A stretch of DNA of 7,398 nt, taken from Anaerolineae bacterium. Lineage in GTDB: Bacteria > Chloroflexota > Anaerolineae > Anaerolineales > Villigracilaceae. A model generated the notes under the pieces. That model was given only the letters and a program-made list of their open reading frames with translations, was not told the origin of the DNA and did not search any database. The stretch's first letter is position 1. Each line of letters starts with the position of its first letter. Of the stretch, positions 1 through 4,476 are shown in pieces. The DNA lies in the NCBI GenBank assembly GCA_003524705.1, contig DQGV01000131.1:1-7398 (forward strand). The letters are read 5' to 3'. The position numbers were made by a program, and so were the translations under genes.

Positions 1-1
1 T

Positions 2-334
2 CAATATGCTTTAGAACGCGGCGTACCTGATGAAGATATTATCTTAGATTATGCTGGCAGAAGAACGTATGATACTTGTTATCGTGCCAAAGAAATTTTT
101 CAAGTAGATGAAGCCATTTTAATCACGCAAGAATTTCACATGCCACGTGCCTTATTTTTATGCAATTGGTTTGGCATTGACTCAAATGGCGTGGAAGCGA
201 ATAATCGTTATTTCTTAAAACGTTCACGTGCGTTTTGGGCTTTTCGTGAATTGTTTGCGACTTTCCAAGCCGTGTGGGATGTGTTGATTACAAAGCCTTT
301 GCCGATACTTGGTGAACCTGAGCCGATAGAATAA
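2..334 (+). CDS. SanA/YdcF-family (DUF218) envelope protein, 3' part only
   Basis: The reading frame is open from the left edge of the window to the TAA at 332-334, giving the last 110 residues; the start codon lies outside. The visible peptide contains LDYAGRRTYDTCYRAKEIF, then ILITQEFHMPRALFLC, and ends in LGEPEPIE. This order (AGxRTxDS-like block, ITQxFHxxRALF block, C-terminal LGxPxPI) is what I know from SanA-type DUF218 proteins such as E. coli SanA. SanA is a small membrane-anchored protein linked to the vancomycin permeability barrier; its biochemical reaction is not established. The missing N-terminal part should hold the membrane anchor and the first half of the DUF218 domain, so these cannot be checked here. 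The gene converges on the glycosyltransferase with only 4 bp between the two stop codons, and no terminator hairpin is visible between them. Confidence 0.85.
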   Translation, partial: QYALERGVPDEDIILDYAGRRTYDTCYRAKEIFQVDEAILITQEFHMPRALFLCNWFGIDSNGVEANNRYFLKRSRAFWAFRELFATFQAVWDVLITKPLPILGEPEPIE

Positions 335-338
335 AAAA

Positions 339-1610
339 TTATTTCTTCTCTCGCCTTGGCAAAAGATTATTAATTCTTTGTGGAATTTCTTTTATTTCTT
401 TTGGAATCATGCGTGAAATAAAATTTCCACGCCAATTTTGCAAAATCGCTTCGGTATATAATTTTTCTAACGCTTTCACTTGCCCTTCAATTGAATATTT
501 TTCACTCAATATTGCTGAATGTTTTCCAAATGATTCTATTTTTTTATTATCTTGCAATAACTTGATAATCGTTTCGGCATACGCATTTACATCTAAAGGT
601 ATTGAATATCCATTCAAATCATTTTCAAGCATGCCTTCAAAGGCTTCATCTTGCACAGCCACCAAGGGCAAACCCGAAGCAATTGCTTCAATCACAGAAA
701 TCGGATGCACTTCCGTTGTTGAAGCGGATAAAAATAATGTCGCATCGTGGAATACATCTGGCAAATCATTTCTATTCACCATTCCTAAGAAATGAATTTT
801 ATCTTTTACATCCAGTGTTGAAACTTTTTCTTCTAAACTTTTTCTAGCACTGCCATCACCAGCAAAGACGAGTTGCACATTTGGAATTTGTTTTGATATT
901 TTGACAAATGCATCCACGATGAAATCGAGGCGTTTTTCTGGGTCCATTCTTCCGACTGTTAAAAGAATCGGCGCATCAGCACTGACCTTCAACCTGTTTC
1001 TTAATGCCCCAGCATTTTTTGCCGTTTTAAAACTTGATAAATCAATGCCATTCGGAATGACATGAATTGGTTTGCGAACTTTTTGTTTTGTTAGTAATCG
1101 TTCAAACTTTGGAGATGGCACAACAATTTGGTCGCCTAAATTGGTGGTTGTGGAACTGAACCAGCCTGCACCATATTTAATCAAGCGTGTGCCGCCAATA
1201 AATTTTAAATAATGAGTGTAATCAGTTATTGACGTATGATATGTGTAGATTAAAGGAAGTCGTTTTGTAGAAGCAGTGAGATATGCCAGCAAGCCAACAC
1301 TTAATGGGCTATGTGCATGTAACACATCAAAATGTTTTCTGGTCAGCGACCATGTTGAACGTGGCGTTCCTAACACAGCCACATAAATCGGCGGGTTATT
1401 CAAATATTTCAATGAAGGCAAACGCATCACATTGGGTTGGTCATCTTTATAGCCGGGGAATTTCGGCGCAAAAATAGTCACTTGGTGTCCGCGTTTCTTT
1501 AATCCCTCAGAAATTAATTGCAAAGAAATCGAAACCCCGTTTACTTGCGGAGCATACGTGTCTGTAAATAATCCAATACGCAGTGAGCCGATTTGTTCTG
1601 TTTGTTCCAT
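339..1610 (-). CDS. GT4-family glycosyltransferase
   Basis: This 423-residue protein has the two-Rossmann (GT-B) layout of GT4 retaining glycosyltransferases. The N-terminal acceptor domain opens with LRIGLFTDTYAPQVNGVS (residues 10-27), the glycine-rich loop typical of mannosyl- and glucosyl-transferases acting on lipid acceptors, followed by DVLHAHSP (95-102) and YTYHTS (122-127). The C-terminal nucleotide-sugar domain has VIPNGID (184-190), VGRMDPEKR (219-227) with the usual Arg and Lys, and the EX7E motif as E300 and E308. It probably transfers a hexose from a nucleotide sugar to a membrane lipid or polysaccharide at the inner membrane face. The last 30 residues are basic and could help membrane contact. 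Donor and acceptor cannot be read from the sequence. The ATG at 1610 has GGAG (plus-strand CTCC, 1615-1618) 4 nt upstream. It lies 50 bp downstream of the DUF951 gene on the same strand, so both may share a transcript. Confidence 0.92.
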   Translation of the reverse strand: MEQTEQIGSLRIGLFTDTYAPQVNGVSISLQLISEGLKKRGHQVTIFAPKFPGYKDDQPNVMRLPSLKYLNNPPIYVAVLGTPRSTWSLTRKHFDVLHAHSPLSVGLLAYLTASTKRLPLIYTYHTSITDYTHYLKFIGGTRLIKYGAGWFSSTTTNLGDQIVVPSPKFERLLTKQKVRKPIHVIPNGIDLSSFKTAKNAGALRNRLKVSADAPILLTVGRMDPEKRLDFIVDAFVKISKQIPNVQLVFAGDGSARKSLEEKVSTLDVKDKIHFLGMVNRNDLPDVFHDATLFLSASTTEVHPISVIEAIASGLPLVAVQDEAFEGMLENDLNGYSIPLDVNAYAETIIKLLQDNKKIESFGKHSAILSEKYSIEGQVKALEKLYTEAILQNWRGNFISRMIPKEIKEIPQRINNLLPRREKK

Positions 1611-1620
1611 ATATCTCCGA

Positions 1621-1665
1621 TGGTCTTAATAGTCTAACAGGTCTGAATGGTCTGAATGGTCTACG
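1621..1665 (+). repeat. Nonamer array A: five 9-bp nrGTCTnan units
   Basis: Five consecutive 9-bp units start at 1621, 1630, 1639, 1648 and 1657. The GTCT core falls at 1623, 1632, 1641, 1650 and 1659, exactly 9 bp apart. Two adjacent units read AGGTCTGAA and TGGTCTGAA. The last unit overlaps the stop codon of the DUF951 gene (plus-strand CTA, 1661-1663). The array fills most of the 50-bp spacer between DUF951 and the glycosyltransferase and ends close to the latter's ribosome binding site. In the minus-strand transcript it would read as repeated AGACC. Unlike the other two arrays it has no inverted half. It belongs to the same family as the arrays at 1906 and 3805. Confidence 0.85.
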
Positions 1666-1885
1666 AGTCAGATGAGGGTTTCGATGCGGATTGTCGTTCT
1701 TTTTCTGAAAGATTTGCTTTTATGCGTTTCATTAATTCACGGCGGGTGAGCATGACTTTATGTTTACAGCCTTTACATTCAAGTCCAATATCTGCACCCA
1801 AGCGGACAACTGTCCATTCGTACGAGCCGCAGGGATGTGGTTTTCGTAATCGCAAGTGGTCGTTCATTTGTAAATCAGGGAGCAT
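1661..1885 (-). CDS. DUF951 family small zinc-ribbon-like protein
   Basis: The 74-residue product matches the DUF951 pattern as I know it: a short lead-in, LRLRKPHPCGS (11-21), WTVVRLGADIGLECKGC (24-40), then KVMLTRREL (43-51). C19, C37 and C40, with H17 and H42 nearby, could bind a metal, which is an inference. The cellular role of the family is unknown; nucleic-acid or ribosome association is only a guess. The core ends near residue 57 and is followed by a polar tail rich in Ser, Lys and Glu. The stop codon lies inside repeat array A, so the tail may have been reshaped by repeat invasion. The ATG at 1885 is preferred although no Shine-Dalgarno sequence precedes it, because a TATAAT box lies 7 nt upstream. 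The in-frame ATG at residue 7 is an alternative start and would still keep the whole family core. Confidence 0.85.
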   Translation of the reverse strand: MLPDLQMNDHLRLRKPHPCGSYEWTVVRLGADIGLECKGCKHKVMLTRRELMKRIKANLSEKERQSASKPSSDS

Positions 1886-1892
1886 GGTTTGA

Positions 1893-1898
1893 ATTATA
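1893..1898 (-). promoter_or_regulatory. -10 box (TATAAT) for DUF951, probable leaderless start
   Basis: Read on the minus strand, a perfect TATAAT is followed by 7 nt and then the ATG at 1885. Initiation about 7 nt after the -10 box would place the 5' end at, or one base before, the start codon. No ribosome binding site exists in those 7 nt. No good -35 is seen; the matching distance falls within repeat array B (AAGTCT on the minus strand). Confidence 0.6.
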
Positions 1899-1905
1899 CC
1901 TACTC

Positions 1906-2006
1906 TAGTCTAACTAGACTTATTAGTCTTACTGGTCTAATAAGTCTGAAAGGTCTGACCAATAAGAATTTTCAGACCTTTTAAACTAGTCAGACTTCTC
2001 GACCTT
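1906..2006 (+). repeat. Nonamer array B with inverted half and hairpin
   Basis: Six direct 9-bp units occupy 1906-1959. Their cores fall at 1908, 1917 (degenerate GACT), 1926, 1935, 1944 and 1953, in exact 9-bp register. After a short spacer the orientation flips: AGAC cores lie at 1974 and 1992 with a degenerate AAAC at 1983, again in 9-bp steps, and a weaker CGACC near 2000. AAAGGTCTGA (1949-1958) pairs perfectly with TCAGACCTTT (1972-1981) around a 13-nt loop. A second small palindrome, AGTCTA-AC-TAGACT, covers 1907-1920. The array lies in the divergent control region between DUF951 and the MBL gene, upstream of both promoters. There is no T-run to make it a classical terminator. Confidence 0.82.
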
Positions 2007-2008
2007 AA

Positions 2009-2022
2009 GAGAAATATTTCTC
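2009..2022. promoter_or_regulatory. 14-bp perfect palindrome, candidate operator
   Basis: GAGAAATATTTCTC is a perfect palindrome with no spacer. It lies 22 bp upstream of the candidate -35 of the MBL-crp operon and just outside array B. A dimeric regulator, perhaps the CRP-family protein encoded downstream, could bind here. It does not resemble the TGTGA-N6-TCACA consensus of E. coli CRP. A second dyad, AACTTTC (2037-2043) with GAAAGTT (2050-2056), overlaps the -35. Confidence 0.35.
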
Positions 2023-2044
2023 ACCTCTATTGTGACAACTTTCC

Positions 2045-2072
2045 TTGAAGAAAGTTTCATTCTAAACATAAT
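2045..2072 (+). promoter_or_regulatory. Candidate promoter of the MBL-crp operon
   Basis: TTGAAG (2045-2050), a 16-bp spacer and CATAAT (2067-2072) form a plausible sigma-A-type promoter. It would start transcription near 2079 and leave a leader of about 35 nt. The leader carries a strong Shine-Dalgarno sequence, GGAGGT at 2103-2108, 5 nt before the ATG at 2114. The -35 lies within the loop and right arm of the 2037-2056 dyad, which would suit repression by steric blocking. The assignment is from consensus matching only. Confidence 0.45.
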
Positions 2073-2113
2073 TACAGGTGACGATTATCTTGAAAATGAA
2101 TCGGAGGTAAGAG

Positions 2114-3082
2114 ATGAATAACGAATTCAAAATCAAATTTTGGGGTGTGCGTGGAAGTTATCCTACGCCCGGCGAAAACACCATTAAGTATGGTGGCAAT
2201 ACGGCTTGTGTTGAAATTACTGTTAATGAAAAAACTATTATCTTAGATGCAGGCACGGGCATTATTCCGTTGGGGCGTGAATTGGTCAAAAAAGCAATGC
2301 AAGAAAAACGTGAGATTGAATTGCTATTGTTATTTAGTCATTTGCATCACGACCACACACAAGGCTTTCCATTTTTTGTGCCTGCTTATTTACCAAAAGC
2401 AAAGTTGCATATTTATGGTCCAGGTGGAACGGCTGAAACGGTGAAACATGTTTTGGAACATAATCAATCCTCCGAAACATTTCCAATTTCATTACGTGAG
2501 ATGGCATCTTTCAAAGATATTCAATCATTGCGCGAGTCGCAAGTCATTGTTTGGGATGAAGATGGAGTTCGAGTTGCAGAACCAAATTCAAAGTCAAGTA
2601 GTGAAGCGGTTGTTATCAAAATTCATAAATCATATGCACATCCCGGTGGCGTGTATGTGTATCGAATCAGTTATCAAAATAAATCTGTTGTGTATGCAAC
2701 CGATACTGAAGGTTATATCGGAACGGATAGACGTTTGGTAAATTTTTCGCGCGATGCTGATGTGTTGATTCATGATGCGCAATATCGTGAGGAACATTAT
2801 TTTGGAAGTTTGAATGGATTTCCTGCCACGCAAGGATATGGACACTCGACTGCGAGTATGGCTGGTGAAGTTGCCGCTTCAGCTGAGACGGGGCAATTGA
2901 TTCTGTTTCATCATGATCCATCTTACTCTGACGCATGGGTTGCGGCGCAAGAAGAACGTGCTAAGAAAATATTTTTAGATTCACGTGCGGCGTATGAAGG
3001 TTTGGAGATAAGACTTCCGAAGTCTTTCAATGAAATTGCAAATTCAAAATTATTTAATCAGACTTCGGAAGTCTTGAAGTAA
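2114..3082 (+). CDS. MBL-fold metallo-hydrolase, phosphodiesterase-like
   Basis: The 322-residue protein begins with KFWGVRGSYPTPG (8-20), followed by YGGNTACVEI (26-35) and LDAGTGI (44-50). This N-terminus is typical of MBL-fold hydrolases related to class II cyclic-nucleotide phosphodiesterases and tRNase Z. The HxHxDH metal motif is HLHHDH (76-81). Further ligands are likely H176 (HPGG), D197 (YATDTEG) and H266 or H267 (LFHHDP); H220-D221 and H244 are also conserved-looking. A dinuclear Zn, Fe or Mn hydrolase cutting a phosphoester is expected, and the substrate is unknown. There is no signal peptide, so it is cytoplasmic. It is followed 12 bp later by a CRP-family gene, suggesting a shared transcript. 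The last 23 residues or so lie beyond what I expect for the family core and are encoded by two copies of a 15-bp palindrome, suggesting the 3' end was extended by repeats. Confidence 0.88.
   Translation: MNNEFKIKFWGVRGSYPTPGENTIKYGGNTACVEITVNEKTIILDAGTGIIPLGRELVKKAMQEKREIELLLLFSHLHHDHTQGFPFFVPAYLPKAKLHIYGPGGTAETVKHVLEHNQSSETFPISLREMASFKDIQSLRESQVIVWDEDGVRVAEPNSKSSSEAVVIKIHKSYAHPGGVYVYRISYQNKSVVYATDTEGYIGTDRRLVNFSRDADVLIHDAQYREEHYFGSLNGFPATQGYGHSTASMAGEVAASAETGQLILFHHDPSYSDAWVAAQEERAKKIFLDSRAAYEGLEIRLPKSFNEIANSKLFNQTSEVLK
3011..3074. repeat. Two copies of a 15-bp palindrome in the MBL gene 3' end
   Basis: AGACTTCCGAAGTCT (3011-3025) and AGACTTCGGAAGTCT (3060-3074) each have 7-bp perfect arms around one central base. 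They differ only in that central base and are therefore exact reverse complements of each other. They are read in different frames (RLPKS and QTSEVL), so protein constraint does not explain the match. In RNA they could fold as two small hairpins or as one long stem. The second copy ends 8 nt before the AGGAAG ribosome binding site of the CRP gene (3083-3088). The AGAC and GTCT ends recall the nonamer arrays. Confidence 0.8.
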
Positions 3083-3094
3083 AGGAAGTACAAT

Positions 3095-3802
3095 ATGTTA
3101 AAAATGGTTGAAGCAAAAAAAGATAACACACGCAATATCCTTTCAGACATTAAATTGTTTGAAGGCTTAACGCCAACTCAATTGGATTGGGTGGCACAAC
3201 ATGCACATCGCCGAGTTTTTTCCTCTGGCAAAAATGTGATGTTGATTGAGCAACCCGGTGAAGCCGTGTATGTAATTTTGCATGGCACTGTAAAAGTGTA
3301 TACAGAACAAGGTGGGCGAGATGCAATTCTTTCAATTCTTGGAAGTGGTGATGTGATTGGTGAAATGAGTCTGATTGATAGTGTGGGACGTTCTGCCAGT
3401 GTGGTGACTTTAGAAGATTCATTGATGTTGTGGATGGATAAAGTTTCTTTCTATCACATGTTAGATAACTTCCCCCCGATTGCAAGAAATTTAGTCAAAA
3501 TTCTTTCGGCACGTGTACGTCTTTCTGACCAAATGATTCAAGCTTTATCTACATTGGATGTAAATGGAAGAGTGGCTCGTCAGTTATTGGCATTTGCAGA
3601 AAGATATGGCGAGGAATCAAATAATCATGTGAAAATCCGCATTGCATTGACTCAAAGTGATATTGCGGATTTGGTCGGTGCTTCGAGAAAACGAGTCAAT
3701 CAAACGATGGTATTTTTCAAAGAACAAAATTTGATTGATACCGATTCTGATAATCGGATTGTGATTCAAGATAAAGCAGGTTTGGCAAGGTTTTGTGATT
3801 AA
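3095..3802 (+). CDS. CRP/FNR-family transcriptional regulator
   Basis: The 235-residue protein has the usual CRP layout and length: a cyclic-nucleotide-binding beta-barrel (about 18-125), a dimer helix (about 127-152) and a winged helix-turn-helix (about 155-233). In the ligand pocket, GDVIGEMSL (85-93) and GRSASV (98-103) retain the Glu (E90) and Arg (R99) that hold the phosphate and ribose of cAMP or cGMP in CRP. No FNR-type cysteine cluster is present. The recognition helix is ASRKRVNQTM (196-205), where E. coli CRP has SRETVGR. Two base-contacting positions are therefore changed (Glu to Lys, Arg to Gln), and a different operator from TGTGA is expected. The ATG at 3095 is supported by AGGAAG 6 nt upstream. 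It lies 12 bp after the MBL gene, probably in one operon. A downstream ATG at 3104 is a weaker alternative. Confidence 0.93.
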   Translation: MLKMVEAKKDNTRNILSDIKLFEGLTPTQLDWVAQHAHRRVFSSGKNVMLIEQPGEAVYVILHGTVKVYTEQGGRDAILSILGSGDVIGEMSLIDSVGRSASVVTLEDSLMLWMDKVSFYHMLDNFPPIARNLVKILSARVRLSDQMIQALSTLDVNGRVARQLLAFAERYGEESNNHVKIRIALTQSDIADLVGASRKRVNQTMVFFKEQNLIDTDSDNRIVIQDKAGLARFCD

Positions 3803-3804
3803 TT

Positions 3805-3902
3805 TAGTCTGAATGGTCTAAATAGTCTAACTGGTCTTATTGGTCTAAAAGGTCTGACTATTTAGACCTTTTAGACCGATTGACCTATAAGACTTATTGA
3901 CT
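3805..3902 (+). repeat. Nonamer array C with a 14-bp perfect hairpin
   Basis: The array starts 2 bp after the CRP stop codon. Six direct 9-bp units have cores at 3807, 3816, 3825, 3834, 3843 and 3852, in exact register. The orientation then flips, with AGACC at 3864 and 3873 followed by looser GACC/GACT units at 3882, 3891 and 3899, now 8 or 9 bp apart. GGTCTAAAAGGTCT (3842-3855) pairs perfectly with AGACCTTTTAGACC (3864-3877). Adding a G-U and an A-U pair leaves a 4-nt loop. No T-run follows, so it is not a textbook rho-independent terminator, though the stem could still protect the 3' end of the crp transcript. The inverted end supplies the -35 of the next gene. Confidence 0.87.
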
Positions 3903-3907
3903 ATAAT
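3880..3907 (+). promoter_or_regulatory. Promoter of the thioesterase gene, predicted leaderless
   Basis: TTGACC (3880-3885, five of six consensus bases), a 16-bp spacer and a perfect TATAAT (3902-3907) precede the ATG at 3914 by 6 nt. Transcription should begin on the A of the start codon or within a base or two of it. No Shine-Dalgarno sequence lies upstream, which agrees with a leaderless mRNA. The -35 hexamer sits inside a degenerate reverse unit of array C, so the repeat contributes part of the promoter. Confidence 0.72.
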
Positions 3908-3913
3908 TCCGCC

Positions 3914-4333
3914 ATGAGCGATTACAAATTCTTCCACCCAACCGAAGTCCGCTACGGAGATTTGGATCCGCAGGGACATGTGAACAACGCCAAATACCTG
4001 ACTTATTTCGAGCAGGCGCGTATCTACTATTTAATGCAATTGGGATTATTCAGCAAAGACCAATCATTTATGGAAGTTGGTGTGATTATTGCTGATATTC
4101 ACATCACGTATCATTCCACTACACATTATGGTGACCCAATTCATGTAGGGGTAAAGACAATCAAAATTGGTAACAAATCTATTACGACAGAGCAAGCATT
4201 AATCAATACACAAACTGGAAAAGTAGCCGCGACCGCTAAAATAGTTTTGGTTACATTTGATTATGAAGGTTTGAAGCCAATTCCAGTTCCACAAGAATGG
4301 CGAGATAAGATTTCGGAGTTTGAAGGGTTATAA
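3914..4333 (+). CDS. Acyl-CoA thioesterase, hotdog fold (4HBT/YbgC-like)
   Basis: The 139-residue protein is a single hotdog domain of normal length for the 4-hydroxybenzoyl-CoA thioesterase/YbgC group. The signature YGDLDPQGHVNNAKYLTYFE (14-33) contains the catalytic aspartate, most likely D18 by alignment with D17 of the Pseudomonas 4HBT enzyme, then the GHVNN turn and the start of the long central helix. VGVIIADIHITYHSTTHYGD (56-75) supplies the central strands. It should hydrolyse an acyl-CoA thioester in the cytoplasm as a tetramer; chain length and natural substrate cannot be predicted. It appears to be its own transcription unit, with a strong promoter directly before the ATG and a 122-bp structured element after the stop. 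No neighbouring gene points to a dedicated aromatic or Tol-Pal role. Confidence 0.88.
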   Translation: MSDYKFFHPTEVRYGDLDPQGHVNNAKYLTYFEQARIYYLMQLGLFSKDQSFMEVGVIIADIHITYHSTTHYGDPIHVGVKTIKIGNKSITTEQALINTQTGKVAATAKIVLVTFDYEGLKPIPVPQEWRDKISEFEGL

Positions 4334-4339
4334 GAAATA

Positions 4340-4461
4340 TCCGGTGGTCGAGTAAGACGAGTGCTTTTCTCGTCTGTATCGAGACCACAAGTTATTTATA
4401 AAATTGGTGGTCTCGATACGACACTCGCCGCAAAGCGTCTCGTGTCTACTCGACCACCGGA
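4340..4461. repeat. 122-bp REPIN-like element with perfect four-way junction fold
   Basis: A 15-bp perfect outer stem (4340-4354 with 4447-4461, arms TCCGGTGGTCGAGTA and its complement) encloses three hairpins. Hairpin 1 is AGACGAG/CTCGTCT (4355-4361, 4369-4375). Hairpin 2 is GTATCGAGACCAC paired with its complement (4376-4388, 4407-4419) around an AT-rich 18-nt loop. Hairpin 3 has a GACAC/GTGTC base (4420-4424, 4442-4446) with a CGC-AAA-GCG tip. The four stems abut with no unpaired base. Viewed another way, two inverted copies of GGTGGTCGAGTA, a variable hairpin and GTATCGAGACCAC face each other, the layout of a REP doublet (REPIN) moved by a RAYT transposase in other bacteria. No transposase is in the window. 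It fills the spacer between the thioesterase and M42 genes and ends 15 bp before the latter's ATG. Confidence 0.88.
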
Positions 4462-4476
4462 ATGAGAAATTAAATT

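Noticed and set aside
1..20. Adapter or vector sequence at the left edge
   Set aside because: The left edge reads as in-frame coding sequence of the SanA-like protein with no adapter match.
335..338. Shared bidirectional terminator between the SanA-like gene and the glycosyltransferase
   Set aside because: Only 4 bp separate the stop codons, and I see no stem-loop with a T-run around 320-360.
409..847. Plus-strand open frames opposite the glycosyltransferase
   Set aside because: They lie inside a gene with full GT4 motifs on the minus strand and have no recognisable protein features; antisense shadows.
1621..1665. Coding tandem repeats (9 bp equals three codons)
   Set aside because: The arrays lie between confident genes; array A only touches a stop codon, arrays B and C continue into reverse-oriented units, and no start codon with a ribosome binding site reads through them.
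1905..2006. Intrinsic terminator in array B
   Set aside because: A stem exists but no T-run follows on either strand, and no gene ends there; both flanking genes start outward from it.
2030..2060. E. coli-type CRP operator using the TGTGA at 2031-2035
   Set aside because: No TCACA half-site follows at the required 6-bp spacing; the nearby TCAC lies upstream in the wrong arrangement.
2630..2936. Minus-strand open frames opposite the MBL gene
   Set aside because: The MBL gene on the plus strand has intact metal-binding motifs; these frames are His- and Gln-rich shadows without ribosome binding sites.
3805..3902. CRISPR array
   Set aside because: The units are 9 bp with no unique spacers, and no cas genes are present.
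4340..4461. Cloverleaf-like fold that could suggest a tRNA or a small structured RNA gene
   Set aside because: Stem lengths (15, 7, 13 and a broken stem), an 18-nt AT-rich loop and lack of any TUC or anticodon-loop signature do not fit tRNA. The inverted-copy layout fits a repeat element better.
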